Assembly: GCA_002633005.1 (NCBI GenBank)
Contig: NMRA01000300.1
Coordinates: 10,336 to 74,335 of the forward strand
Direction of reading: 5' to 3'
Source of the DNA: Phoronis australis
Taxonomy: Eukaryota > Phoronida > Phoronidae
DNA length: 64,000 bases
The notes under the pieces are model-generated. The model worked only from the letters and a program-made list of their open reading frames with translations, did no database searches and was not told the origin of the DNA. Made by a program: the position numbers and the translations under genes. Shown here piece after piece: positions 22,121-34,093 of the stretch; the stretch's first letter is position 1, and the number at the start of each line of letters is the position of its first letter.

Positions 22121-23493
22121 CGCTCTCATGTTTTGGCCAAAAACAAGTGTAATCAAAGAAAGAATTCCAAGTAACATTTTAAAATTATGTTGTTTGAAAA
22201 TGCAATGTTTTGACAGTGGTGTATTTCACATGGCCTGTAAACTTGCTACTTTTTGTCATTTATTTACGAGTTAGCTTCCTAGAAATGATCGAGTGACCAC
22301 TGTTTGTGTCCCGTTTGCTTTGGGGTTTTTATAATTTCGCGGAATGATCACATTCAACGCCCATTTATTGCCAAGCAATGGCATGAATACGCTATATCAG
22401 GCACAGGTGTTTAACAGCGTGCATGAGACATGATGCGTAACAGCTGACGTCAGCGGCATTCTCAGTGGAACATTTCTTTCACAATCTCAAGAGAATTGTA
22501 AAAGCACTCGTGTTCAATTCGTTATTTTAGCTACAAAAAGCCGTTAAGTTGACCACTCCAAACGTGTGGATTTATTAATAGTAGTGCGACGCTGGTATGA
22601 AGTAGGTGTTTCGTGTATAATGGCATAACCATTCTCAGAAAATATCGGAAAACTATATTTAGAACATTGATTTCGAATTCTTGAACTTGAAAGAGGTAGA
22701 CAAATAAGTGTTTTTAATTATGTGCTACAAATTCAGGGGGTGGAAACAATTCCACAGTCGAACCTATGAATTTTAGCTTCGATCCTCTCAACGTCAATCC
22801 CGGACCAACATTCTCCAAACCCGGCGGTACAAATTCCATGTCCTCGCCTCTATATTTCGCATAGTTACCGTGTTAACTCCGTGCCCAGTGAGCAAACTGA
22901 ATAGATTGTCTTCAGTGCATGTGTGGATTATAAGGGGCTCAGACTGTTATAGAAATTTTACAGCGCATTTGTCGTTTGCTGGTGGTATGGACTGAGGTTT
23001 AGGGAATCTTAGAGGCNACTTGGAAATTCTAGATATGATATCACTAAGATCAAGGAAAAAGGGAAGGTCAGGGCTCCTTGACTCCCTGGATCCGCCTATG
23101 TCCACGTACGTAACTCAGTGTCTGAGTTTTTCCAATATCAGATATTTCGTTTTTGCTGCTACAAAAGTTACGCAAAATGTGAGCGTTAGTACATGTTAAA
23201 AATTTCTATAATTCCAGCTATAAAGAAACCCTGCTTGGATATCAAGTTTAAGCTTAATTGTTGGTCTACTGAGAAGAGCAGACTTTATCATATCCCGTTA
23301 TAAGATATCGGGACACGACGCAATGGAGTTAACTTAAGGTTTATCACAACTTCTATAGCGCAATTACGCAAGGTCTTCAATGGTCAGTGCATGACGTCAC
23401 TTAAGGAGCCAAGCGTGGAAAACGATAGAAATTGCCTGCGTCCGCAACAGTAAAGATCTTTTTTAGAACTTACTAATTGTCCAATTAAATGAG
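22121..23493. other. Unique intergenic DNA with a single N at 23017
   Basis: No gene recognised. The N at 23017 is not flanked by duplicated sequence, unlike those at 15374 and 58941. CCCTGGATCCGCCTATG near 23085-23101 resembles the end of an hAT-type element, but no partner end was found. Confidence 0.45.
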
Positions 23494-23545
23494 CAACGCT
23501 AGTGTCATGAACAACGCTAGTGTCATGAACAACGCTAGTGTCATT
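23494..23545. repeat. Three tandem 18-bp units
   Basis: CAACGCTAGTGTCATGAA at 23494, 23512 and 23530, the last partly changed. On the minus strand it reads as a repeated HDTSVV peptide, which I take as a by-product of the period being a multiple of three. Confidence 0.9.
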
Positions 23546-23867
23546 TGAAACCGTGTCATGTACAATGTGCTTATAAACTTCACGAGTCAACTTACTGAGA
23601 CGACGTCATTTCCAGTCTGCAGGTGTTTTAGTTTAGTTTGATCAAAAGCGATTTGGGCAACGGCTGATTTTATATGTGCACTGGAAATTTGGCCACAATA
23701 TCTTAAAAATGGGTAAATATTGAAATTGACACTTCAATTGGAACTGAAATCTCCTTTAGCCTTGTGAAGCTTTATAACAATATGTGTAGGGCATGTGGAT
23801 TTATGTGTACATAGAATAATCAATGTCTGATCACGGGTTGTGTTATCATGTTGTTTAAAGCAAATTT

Positions 23868-23903
23868 CCCATATAAATAAAATAAAAATAAAAATAATAA
23901 ACA
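23868..23903. repeat. AAATA-type simple repeat
   Basis: A run of ATAAA and AAATA units between non-repetitive sequence. Confidence 0.8.
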
Positions 23904-24093
23904 TCTGACCTCTACTAAATGTTTTTGTTACAGTAAAAATAAAAAGTGTTCCATTGGGTTACTTAATCTTTTAGATTCTTATTCTATTGGATTTTATCAA
24001 CATTAAGCCAACGATGATAAAAAAATCTTCATTAATCTGTAGTTGTCGCACGGAAGGGTAGTGTGTAAAGTAGGCCTACCTACATGTAGGTCT

Positions 24094-24237
24094 GGCTAAG
24101 GTACAGCACCACGTCATACATCTACATATGGTTAGGGTACAGCACCACGTCATACATCTACATATGGTTAGGGTACAGCACCACGTCATACATCTACATA
24201 TGCTTAGGGTACAGCACCACGTCATACATCTACATGT
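24094..24237. repeat. Four tandem 36-bp units
   Basis: Units start at 24094, 24130, 24166 and 24202 and contain GGGTACAGCACCACGTCATA and CATCTACATATG. The units are nearly identical, so the array is young. The plus-strand frame gives a 12-residue repeated peptide, which follows from the 36-bp period and is not evidence of a gene. Confidence 0.93.
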
Positions 24238-24599
24238 GCATTGGTGTCGTTACGGTGGGACAAAAGGGACCCACCTACTCAGTTTAAAGAAGTTTTTCTC
24301 CGCGCGCGTAACCTTGGGTAACTTGAAATTATTCAACAAACAAGTGTTAGTTAGAGCGTGCATAATTATGAGCGCCCGAGTCAGGGGAGTAACATTGCGG
24401 ACGTGATCACCAAGTAAAGTAATATCTTCACGTCAGTCTCCATTGGTTTCTTGATCTGTTTCATTAACACCGTTTGGGAAAAAGTTCGCTTGCGCAATCA
24501 GATCGAACGACGATCACGATATTTCGAAGATTAGAAATGAGTATAAATGCCTGTATTTACATGTAAGAGTGCTATTCTGAAAACAAAATCAAAGTGGGG

Positions 24600-26690
24600 A
24601 ATAGTTGGATAAATGTAGATGTGATGAAGGAATCGTTCAGAATTTGGAAAGACCAAAAACTGATCTGCAATTATTACAAAATCGGAGAGTTCGTGTGCAA
24701 ATGATGAGAAGCAATGTCAAGTTGAGGACGGGGAAGTACATCATTTGTTATTGTATTAGAGAAGAGAATTTAGAAACGAGAAGTTGATGAAACATTTTAC
24801 TCAAATTAAATCCGAAATAACTAACTATTACTCCATTATTTTCACAATTTATCAAATTCAAGCGCCAACTCCTTTGCCTACAAGGAAATCCCCAATTGTG
24901 TTGAGCAACTGCATGACTTTATAACCGTGGGTGAATATTTTGAAGTTTTCAAAATTTGTAAAAACAATAAGTGTCCAGGAAATGACGATTTAAATTATGA
25001 GTTCTATAAACGTTTGCGACACGAAATCAAGAACCCTTCTCTTGAAGTATTTGAATATTTTCATTGGAGAATTATTTAAACCACGGAGACAAGACCCCAT
25101 ATAGCTTCTGCTTAAGCCTAACAATGATGCCGATCAACAAGTCTCTAGATATTTGAGGACCAATATCATTACAAAACACTGGTTAGGAACTATTACAAAA
25201 AGTCCTTAATTCCCGGGAAACAGGTTATTATTAAATATACAAATATTACTCTTGATCAGGGTCATTCTCTAAAGCATATTATACAATAAAATGAGATTTT
25301 ATTTTACAAACATTAAATGCTCTCAAGTTTGGACAGGTGTTTACACGGCGGTTAGTGTCAATTTATACAAAAACCAAAACAATTCTGTCAGTTATGGTTT
25401 CACCGCAAATTATTTCCGACAGAAAGGAACGTGAGCCAGAGTGGTTCCTTGTCAGGTTCATTACAAGTATTTTGGCTAGCTGTGGAAGTCAAACAAAATT
25501 GTGAAGTGTTATGCTACATGTAAGTCGAGAGAAGAGAGTGGCCTGACCCACTTAACGGCTTCAAGTGGATCGAGAAATCTGAGTCAAGTACTTAAGTGTA
25601 TCTCACAGTCATAATAAGAAAAGAAATGATTTTTTCTTAAATTTTGAACTAACAGTTATATCGCATTAAAAGGTATTTCATTGCCTGCCGGGAAAAGTCA
25701 CATTATTTCTTTGCTAGGCAGAATTAGTATAATAAAAACTTTTGCACTTCTTAAGATAGTCTATAAAATGCGTAATTTTGAGATGGATAGGGCAAATAGA
25801 ACGAAAGTTACCGTAACGCTATAATAAAAATTGTGTTTGGTAAGATAAATCCATTAGAATTAAAAAGGTGAGACTGTTGATTGTCGTGAACATGATGAAT
25901 ATTCTGTCCGTGGTGTAAATACCATGTTGAAATCCAGTGACGTGGGTTTGTCGCTGATTGGATGGAAACAATGCAGTTTGAAAGTTTCCAAATTATGCTT
26001 TCAAAGCATACGATGCTGTCTGATGTTCAAATCAAGTTTACTTAAGTTATAGTCTCTTGTAACTCTTGATGGCGTCTCGATTGATTAGGAATAAATCGTT
26101 GACTGGTTTCATGAGGACAAAGCAATTGAAAAATAAATCATGTGGAACAACAAAAACATGTTAATGATTTAATTTTTCAAAAGATTTTATGAGGCCGACA
26201 TCACTTTTATGAAGGATATTTTTGATTTTGAAAACGAATTCTTGACCTGGGAGATATTGAAAGAACTACAAAAGCTTTCAAACTGGATAAATTATGCAGC
26301 TTTAAAACGTAAATGTTCAGTAAAGGTGAAACCTCCGTAACCTTTTTCCAGTTAGATAAAACAACGACTCTGTTTCCTGGAAACATTTTGTTTTCAAAAA
26401 TTGTTTCGCCTTTGGATTTAGGATAAAGCTTGATTGAATAATTTACTCAAGAGAAAAAAGTCAAATTTGCTATTTTCCACACAAACTCTTGCCGGTTCTT
26501 TATTTTAGAACTTTCAAAAATTGTTGTATTCATGGAGGGATTTATACAGAAAGTGTTAAGAAAACAATACGATTAGCTAGTGAGGACAAACGTGCATCTT
26601 GTGGAGCTTAATATCATTTTGTGGAATGTGACATCGTGTAACTTTTGTGGTTCGAGATTTGGAAACACATACTTTTCTTAACTGCAAAAC
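24600..26690 (+). pseudogene. Decayed L1/Tx1-type LINE ORF2 (reverse transcriptase and C-terminal region)
   Basis: A frame at 24903-25079 reads through an ITVGEYFEVFKICKNNKCPG stretch followed by NDDLNYEFYK, which is the conserved block that opens the L1-type reverse transcriptase (K-x-KSPG-x-DGL-x-EFYK). After frameshifts and stops, later blocks keep the right order: GPISLQNTG near 25160, an FTRRLVSIYTK block near 25340, an L1-like LLGRI-x-IIKTLALSKIVYKM block near 25710-25770, WNNKNMLM and FMKDIFDFENEFLTWEILK near 26140-26270, and a terminal C...H-F-V-E-C block near 26600-26640. Upstream, 24600-24790 resembles the linker between endonuclease and reverse transcriptase. The endonuclease and the FADD/YADD catalytic block were not identified. 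Many stops make it inactive. LINE ORF2 proteins copy their own RNA at a nicked target. Confidence 0.8.
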
Positions 26691-26811
26691 ATGATTTAAT
26701 ATTTAAATAAAATGTTGTTTTGAAGGACGTTAAGTATCTGTCATTATTTCATTGATACAGCAAGTGTGCTAGAGATCAGGCGACCTAGTAACACAGAAAT
26801 GTTAATGATGT

Positions 26812-27005
26812 AGCAAGTGCCACCTTGTGACTTCCTGGAGAACTGTGTGTACAAGTATAACCAGGAAAAGAAACAATTTGTGAAAAAAAAATGCGGTTTC
26901 AAAGATAAAATGGCAACTGATACACTTAAAAACAAATATGAACTTAAAGAAACCCTAGTAATTCCAAATGCTAAGCAATCATTATTTGACAGTGAAATGA
27001 ACAAA
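26812..27005 (+). other. Possible terminal coding exon followed by AATAAA
   Basis: A frame with no in-frame stop runs from just after a TGTAG (possible splice acceptor) at about 26812 to a stop near 27005, with AATAAAAATA directly after it as a polyadenylation signal. The peptide is Lys-rich with three Cys in its first half (CDFLENCVYKY...KKCGFK). It lacks an ATG at its left end, so it would need an upstream exon. I do not recognise a family, and in this AT-rich context a 64-codon open frame can occur by chance. Confidence 0.2.
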
Positions 27006-27009
27006 TAAT

Positions 27010-29568
27010 AAAAATATGCCTTGTTTTAGTAATGTAACGATGACATATTAGCATTCTCATTTACACAAAAATAGTCTCGCGAGATTGTAATGGTAACTGG
27101 TTCTCGGAAGACCCGAGGTTATTTGTAAACTAACACTTCATTTGCATACTCACAATTTAATGAGACGTAGCTACTTTAACTTTAATTATACAGGTAGTAC
27201 TTAAAAGTGTTGCAGGAGCATACGCGGATGGCATCTTGTGCATGTAGTAATTTGCATATCCTGATACGTTGGTCAGATATCGGGCGATGCTTGGCCGATC
27301 CATCTGATTAAGTTCTATGCCGATGCATAGAATGATCGACCGATTTTTTCTCGGATCAGTAACATTGTGTTCCAACTAAACAGGATACCTGGTGTAAAAC
27401 AGATATCCCGGGAAAAAGAAACTGGCCAATCGGTGTCGCAAATTTTCATGGCGCTGGAAGCCGACACAAAAATCGCACTACAAATTTAACAACAGAATAA
27501 TATAGAACGCCAATCTGACGTCATAAGTAGATGAAATTCTCATGTAATAAAACAACATATCAAACAATGTTTGACCGAACGTGCGGGAGAGTTGCTTCGG
27601 TCCCCGGATGTGCTGTCCGATCATCGGGGTTCCTGCTTTAAAGGCCGGGGTTCGTGTTTTTCAGGCTGGTTAGCTGTTTTGAAGGTGCGGGAGTCCGTTT
27701 ACAACTCCGGGATATATTGTTTTCACCGGGGTTCCTGTTTCGATGAGTAATAACGATGAGCCTATTCCGCGGACACATAAAGGTTCCGACACCAATCTGA
27801 TGAACATCGGCGGTGTTATTCAATATCGGCCTACAGTTCACTGGGCGCTGCTATAATCAATATCCACCTGTGTTCACCCGATCGCCTGCCATCTGCACGT
27901 CAACTTCCACTGGTCGGTCGACGTCATATGTCATCATTCGTGGGGCCAATGACCGAAAAACGCATCGACATCGCATTAGCATCGCCTTTGCGAACTTTGA
28001 GAGAGACCGATACTCCACATCCTACAAAATCCGCGCCCAATCAGCGGTATTGGGTGCTAGTGACCAAAACATCATATGAAATCGAAACTAGACCGATGAT
28101 CAAAGAGTTCTCCTCAAACAACACAATGTGAGAAAATTGGCTGGTTGCCACGAAGAGTTAAGCTTCGCCCGATCATGCACAGATTGGTACAGTTGTAAGT
28201 TATGACAACCACACCCGCTGATAATCTCCAAATAATTGCCTTACGATCTGCAGACATGGACATTTTATTGGAAAACTCGTCGGTTCGTTGTCGGCAGCTT
28301 TACTTGTTTATGACCGGAATTGGACGATGTGCAGTCGGTCAGTTCGAGCGATTATTCGTCTAATTGGAAGTAACATACTCCTTCAAAATAACTGTCAACC
28401 ATATTCTGGTCTCAAAGTAACAACATAAGCGGATTTGTTTTTCGTCATCATTTCTTAAAGTTGTTTGTATTCAAACTGGTTGTAACGAATCGCTTGGAAT
28501 TGCTCTGACAATGGTACCGTGTTGGTGGCTGAAACAGACCCGCCGTGTCAAGTAAGTGAATGGGTGTTGTCGGAAGCTATAATGACTCATCTATACTGCT
28601 GAAACCTGCAGATCAAAATGTGCCCCGTTCTTAGGGGTGCCAGGAAAGGAAAAGAGGAAGGCCATCGGTGTTCTAAGCGAGCAAGCGGAGAGGGCGTCGC
28701 AGTGGATATGGAAGAAGAGGAACAAGCTGTGGTGCAAGAAGACCAGGGGAAGTGGGCAGGCTTGTGATGCTGCATCAGTGAAGTAATAGGAGAGACGAGA
28801 CGAGCCATACAGTCCTGGACCGAGCCTGATCAACTCGGATGGCGCACCTCCAGAGGTCATTGTAGACAGCGCCGATACGGCTGAGGAGGGAGAATATCCA
28901 CCTGAAGAGGACTGGCGCCAATGACATATCAGATCGTTTAAAGGTAAAAGTAAGTTCTAAAAACTTGCTTTTGTTTGGCAGACGAAACAGCGGCTTAGAG
29001 CTCGACTTGGAATGTTTCAGGCAGTCGTCAGACAGCAAGCATAACCGCCCGTTATCGTTTTCTTTATCTGTCATCGGACTACGCCTGTCAATACGTCATC
29101 GGCTGATTAGATGATGCACAATATCAGTTAGCGAGGACGGTGAAGTATTTGATGCGCAAATTATCAAGACACAAAAGTTCTGGAAACTGTCTACATATTT
29201 CTCCTGGCCTGAGGCTGTAGAGGTGACTGGCTCCTTTTTCTGGTTATTGACGATTGACTAATTTCAAGGAAAATTTCATAGCCCCGTGTCTTGTGTTCCC
29301 TATTAGCAATTCTGAAAAGGTTCTGAATCATGAGTAGGACAACCTAACGTTATACAGGGCCTTATCGACAAGTGCATGCATATGCATAACGAATAGAAAG
29401 TCTACAGACTTTCAGATTCAGAGCAATCAGCCATTAATTCGGTCACGTGACCATGCCTTTTTGGTACAGGTTTAAGTAGATTCTTCAGAGCAAATCGACG
29501 GCATTGATAAGAGGACCAAAATCCGTTATTCAAGGTATAAACGTTCATGCTGATATCTCAAAAAATTT
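27010..29568. other. Unique DNA, somewhat GC-richer, no gene recognised
   Basis: 27580-28100 is richer in GC and CpG than its surroundings and includes a loosely repeated CGGGGTTC(C/G)TG motif (about 27625-27745). Frames at 27638-27841 (minus), 27813-28079 (plus), 28591-28860 (minus) and 28775-29074 (minus) overlap and show no recognisable domain. TCAA|GTAAGT at about 28549-28558 is a strong donor string without a supporting exon. Confidence 0.45.
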
Positions 29569-29709
29569 ATAGTCCGGGAGCCAAATGCTGTTTTTTACTT
29601 AAAATGGATTTGCCGGATAAAGTTTTTTCTTTGCTGTTTCATGTAGCCTATGCATATTTAATCATGATTTAGGGGGTTTACCGTTCCCAACCCTTGAGTA
29701 TTTTTTAAA

Positions 29710-30950
29710 AAAAGCAAATTAAGGTCGCCATTATGCAAAATTCTATTTTTGCTTATAATTTCCTCACCAAGCATTGCATTCAGGTAATTTTGACATTTTT
29801 ACCCGTGTTTTCATGGTCAACGAATTTAATAGTGCAAGTTTTTTTGGTGATACATTGTCAATTTGCATAATTTATGCAAATTAAGGCCGTCATTATGCAA
29901 AATCCTATTTTTGCCCATAATTTCCTTATCAAGCACTGCAGGCAGGTTATTTGGATGCTTTCACCCATGTTTCCATGTTTTTGGGTGGATACATCGTCAA
30001 TTTGCATAATTTATGCAAATTAAGGCCGCCATTATTCAAAATTTTTTCTTGATCTAAAAGCCATGGCACCAATCATCACATCTGATTTATCATGATATTT
30101 GCACCTATGTTTCTATGGTCAATTAGTTTAATGAAAAATCAGTTTGCATGTTGTTGTGTGATAAATTTGCATAATTAATGCAAATTAAGGCCGCCATTAC
30201 TCAAACTTTTTACTTGATCTAAAAGCCATGGTACCAATCATCACATGTGATTTATCATGATATTTGCACCTATGTTTCTATGGGCAATTAGTTTAATGAA
30301 ATCAGTTTACATGTTGTTGTATGATAAATTTGCATAATTAATGAAAATTAAGGCCACCATTATTCAAAATCATGTTTCGCTTAAACGCCCTTACCAAACA
30401 CTTCAGACAGGTTACTTTAATGTTTTCACCCATGCTTCCATGGTCAGTGCATTTAATGGACCTCCTTTGCTGGTAGATACATCGTGAATTTGCAGATTAA
30501 TATATGCAAATTAAGGCCGCCATTATTCAGAATTCTACTTTTGCTTACAGCTGGAATATCAGGCATCTCAAGTAAACTATTTCAACGTCTTTACCCAATG
30601 TTTCTGTGAAATCATTTGGCAAGTTGTTGCATTTTGAATTTTCATAATTTATACAAATAAAGAACATCGGTATTCCAAATATTGTTTCTGCTCATAATTT
30701 CCTTACGGGTATTACATGTAAATTATTTTCGAATTTATCACATGCTTTCATGGTTATCATGAATTTGCATAATTGATAATTTACACAAATTACAGCTGTC
30801 ATATTCAAAATTCTACTTGTGGTTATATCTGCTGCATCAGACACAGAGGTTAGTTATAAATATTTGCACCCATGTTTCAGTGGTTAATGAACTTAATGAA
30901 ATCTGTTTGCTGGCTGTAGCATAATAAATTTGCAGAATCTCCTTTTTGAT
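29710..30950 (+). repeat. Left arm array, eight units of 130-165 bp
   Basis: Each unit contains TTTGCATAATT, ATGCAAATTAAGGCCGCCAT, a CAAAATTCTA block, and CCCATGTTTC(C/T)ATGGTCA. The AAATTAAGG-type anchor recurs near 29715, 29874, 30014, 30179, 30342, 30505, 30653 and 30783. The last two units are the most diverged. TGCATAATTTATGCA-like palindromes mark the unit borders. Confidence 0.85.
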
Positions 30951-31162
30951 GATGACGTACGAAAATATTTGGTGTAGTGTGTGTTCTGTAGTTTTGAGAC
31001 CTTAAACTCTAAAAAAGATGTTGACTACGCTCCCATAGACCATAGAAAAAACGCAGATTAGTTTAATGACTTGGGTGAATGCTGGAATGGGGATCGGAGC
31101 GATCAGTTTATTGGGACTACATTGATGAGATACGAATACAGTGGTGAAGGAATACTAAGAAT

Positions 31163-32248
31163 ATGCCTTCAAAGAAAGAGACTCTTAAGTTTTGGGCACA
31201 AGTTGCCATTTGCCCGACAAGATTGAAACAGATCTTGGAGAGATGGAGAGCGGTCAACATTAGATCATGTACTAATACCTATCACAGGGAAGAAAGTAAG
31301 GCATGTCTTGATGCACATGCCCAGGATATTGCACAAATCCGTCAAAAGTAGATACCAGCATCGATCTATTGGATCCCAAGGTCCATCCCAAAGACGCAGT
31401 AGCGAATATTAGCAGTGGCAGGATTGCTACTCCAACAGTTAATGTATATGAAACAATAAGCATTGGGCAGGCAATGTTATCAGACTTCGAGAAAGGCTAG
31501 CAGTATGTTAGGAACACAAGTAGGTAATCACTGATGAAGATCTTTATTCCTTAATATAGTACAAGGACATTGGAAACATCCCACGAAGAACCTAGCTCCA
31601 TTATTGTGCAACAGGACGTTAAATGTACATATGGTTGTTTCGGATGACAAAAATATATTTGTCCTTCATCTGCATTACTGAGACAAGGAACAGCTTCAAA
31701 TACCACAACCATGAAATCACCTAATAAGCGCAGAACAGTCGTAGACATACAGGTAAAGTTAACACTGGAAACATGTAGCGATAGTCTCCTTCCTGCCCAT
31801 GCGCTGTAGGGGTGTAACCCGGTGGCTTTCTACTGTGGAGCTGGAAAGGGATCAATCGTTAAAATATTGAAGGCTGGACATGACCTGCCTCCCATCGGCA
31901 CATTTAATGCACATTTTTCTGATATCATGAAACAGGGCACTAAATGTATGTGTGCCTGTTATGGAATGAAGAGAAACAGGAAGATGTCAGGAACCAGACT
32001 ACTGGTATGGGCAAGAGAAAAGGCAAGAAATATATATATATCTGCCCCAAACTGTCATCGACAACAGAGGCATTCTCAGAGAATGTAAACGTAAACAGAT
32101 CCCATTACCAGTCAGTCATGTGGTTTGAATGTCACCAGCACTAGATCCAGAGGACTATGGACGGAAGAAAGATGCCATAAACAAATCACTCTCACCATCT
32201 ATAAATCAGCATGATGTCCAACTCGGTCCTATTGCAAACTGGTGTTGA
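31163..32248 (+). pseudogene. Frameshifted relic of an invertebrate repeat protein (EEAD/DDTD, PIN-like family)
   Basis: Several blocks in changing frames match, in order, a protein family that I recall as highly repeated in cnidarian, echinoderm and hemichordate genomes. 31353-31500 reads VNVYE and NISSGRIA (family: NI-x-SG-x-A). 31585 reads EEPSSIIVQQDVK (EEADTIIVQQ). 31631 reads VVSDDKNIFVLHLHY (VSDDTDVFVLLLHYY). 31723 reads RRTVVDIQ and then LLPAHAL, a stop, GCNPVAFYCGAGKGSIVKIL (LLPAHALSGCDTVAYYFGIGKG). Near 32040 comes PKLSSTTEAFSENV and HYQSVMWFE, and at 32144 DPEDYGRKKD. There are at least two in-frame stops and three frameshifts. The paired acidic motifs suggest a FEN1/XPG-like PIN nuclease fold, which is inference. 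The C-terminal Cys-rich part is missing. Confidence 0.75.
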
Positions 32249-32599
32249 GGTGTGACTGCAATGGTTAGATTCCTCGAAATTCAAGTGGATACAATTTCAG
32301 TGTCAATTTTCTACTCCTGACAATATTTCGGGCATGTTATACTGTAGTGTGCCCACGTTCCAAGTATTGAATTAGCGTTTGAAGCGTCTTATGACTGGTC
32401 TCCATTAGATAAGCTATGTCCTGGGTTTATGCAATTGAACAATTCGGTCATCTACTACATATACCCTGGGTATCAGACAAAACTATAATTTGTAATGTTG
32501 TGTAATAAGTTACAGATTATTTATATCATTGATGTAATAACAGATTACATTAAATTCATCAGTAAAAATACCAAAATAATTTACATGTAGTGCTCCCGT

Positions 32600-33110
32600 A
32601 AGAAAGCAGAAATAGAATTTTTAATAATGGCCTCCTTTATTTTCATAAATTATGCTAATTTATCATGCAACTTGCAAACTGATTTCATTAACCTAGTTGA
32701 TCATAGCAACATAGGTTCAAATATCATGAGAGTTTACCTGTGGTGCTTGGTCCCGCAACCATAAGCACAAGTAGAATTTTGAATAATGGCGCCCTTAATG
32801 TGCATTAGTTATGAAAAATTGCATTAATAATGCAAATTTACCATACAACAATATGCAAACCGATTTCATTAAACTAATTGACCAAAAGAATATAAGTGGA
32901 AGTATCATGATTGTTCATCTGTGGTGCATAAATTATGCAAATTTACAATATATTCACCAAACAACTTGCCCTGTTAAATACGGTGACCATGGAAACATGC
33001 GTAAAAACGTCACAATTATCTGTCTGCAGTGATTGCTAAGGAAATTATATGCAAAATTAGAATTTTTCATAATGGCGACCTTAATTTGCATATATATATA
33101 AAAATGCTCA
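32600..33110 (-). repeat. Right arm array, inverted units
   Basis: Inverted copies of the left-arm unit, with AATAATGGC(C/G)(T/C)CCTT(T/A)AT anchors near 32625 and 32783 and TAATGGCGACCTTAATTTGC near 33072. CATGGAAACATG near 32989 pairs with the CATGTTTCCATG blocks of the left arm. Confidence 0.8.
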
Positions 33111-33229
33111 AGGGTTGCGAGCAGTCACCCCCCTAAATCCTAGTTACTTAACCCTAGGCTACATGAAACAGCAAAGAAAAATACTTTATCCGGCAAAACC
33201 AGGTGCAACCCCGTGGCTCCCAGACTAAC

Positions 33230-33466
33230 AGCATTTGTAAACTATACTTTCATTTTTGTCTTATGCAAGTTTTGCTGTTTCAGAACCATCATAAAAGAGT
33301 GGGACATTTTAACAACAATTCTTAACATTGTATTCGGAAACAGTTCAACAATGATAACGCATAGTATTTGAATGTTCCAGCTGAATCATGCCACCAACAC
33401 ATAGGAATACTTGTGTGTGTGGGCGTCAATGCGCATGCCTCAGTTTGAATGTTTGGCGGCATGTGC
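33230..33466. other. Spacer between foldback element and CTCF-like repeat array
   Basis: Nothing recognised apart from a short GCGCATGC near 33431. Confidence 0.4.
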
Positions 33467-33494
33467 GAACTTTCGGACGGATCCGACCAACTGT

Positions 33495-33508
33495 GTGCCC
33501 CCTAGTGG
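33495..33508 (-). promoter_or_regulatory. CTCF-like motif 1 (minus strand CCACTAGGGGGCAC)
   Basis: The minus-strand reading fits the common CTCF core CCASYAGRKGGCRS at all 14 positions. Binding is not shown. Confidence 0.55.
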
Positions 33509-33640
33509 CAATTTTAGTTTTTTTACGCTTACCTTTGTATCTTCAAAAGTCCTGAACGGATTTTCATGAAATTTGGTATGTAGGCAACTATTAGTGAGAT
33601 GACACTATCCTCCCGTTTTCAGATGGATTCGACATAGTTT

Positions 33641-33654
33641 GCGCCACCTAGTGG
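33641..33654 (-). promoter_or_regulatory. CTCF-like motif 2 (minus strand CCACTAGGTGGCGC)
   Basis: Fits CCASYAGRKGGCRS at all 14 positions, 146 bp after motif 1 and in the same orientation. Confidence 0.55.
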
Positions 33655-33803
33655 CCATTTTTACTGTTTTCGAGTCTGTATTTTTGCGTCCACCCCTCTA
33701 TCAACCAAACCGCTCAAAGGATGATTGTGAAAATTGGCGTGTGTTTGTGCTTACTATAAAGAGGACAGCTGACAATGATTTTCAGACGATTTGGACTACT
33801 CTG

Positions 33804-33817
33804 GCGCCTCCTAGTGA
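33804..33817 (-). promoter_or_regulatory. CTCF-like motif 3, degenerate
   Basis: Minus strand TCACTAGGAGGCGC. Two positions depart from the core. Same orientation, 163 bp after motif 2. Confidence 0.35.
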
Positions 33818-33948
33818 CAGTTTTGCTTTTTTCCGCCTATGGCTGTATCTCAAAAGCCGTTCGCAGGATTTTTACGAAATTTAATAAGTGTATTTATATT
33901 ATGTTAACAACAGACGATGACGACTTTTGGACGGATCCGCCTACCAGT

Positions 33949-33962
33949 GTGCCCCCAAGTGG
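33949..33962 (-). promoter_or_regulatory. CTCF-like motif 4, near match
   Basis: Minus strand CCACTTGGGGGCAC. One position departs from the core (T for A after CCACT). Start of the second large repeat unit. Confidence 0.45.
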
Positions 33963-34093
33963 CAATTTTATTTTTTTACGTTTACCTCTGTATCTTCACA
34001 AGTCCTTAACGGATTTTCATGAAATTTGGTATGTAGGCACCAATTAGTGCGATGACGCTATCCTCCCGTTTTCGGATGGATTCAACCAAGTTT

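Larger units (their letters stand above)
29569..33229. mobile_element. 3.7-kb foldback-type element with repeat-built arms and a coding relic
   Basis: The outer parts are inverted copies of each other. AGTCCGGGAGCCA near 29571 matches the inverse of 33212-33226. Inward follow TGCCGGATAAAGT, TTTCTTTGCTGTTTCATGTA and CAACCCTTGAG in both arms. Inside these lie arrays of about 150-bp units, direct in the left arm (29710-30950) and inverted in the right arm (32600-33100). The arms are unequal: about eight units on the left and three or four on the right. The centre, 31150-32250, holds a decayed protein-coding relic on the plus strand. The target duplication was not found. Foldback elements have this build of long, repeat-based inverted ends around a variable centre. 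Confidence 0.82.

Noticed and set aside
23080-23102. hAT end (CCCTGGATCCGCCTATG)
   Set aside because: No matching second end or flanking duplication was found.
24128-24406. Plus-strand frame with a 12-residue repeated peptide
   Set aside because: The 36-bp period of the minisatellite is a multiple of three, so it forces a repeated peptide.
28560-28930. Reverse-transcriptase-like coding remnant
   Set aside because: Some words looked LINE-like, but no conserved block could be read in order in any frame.
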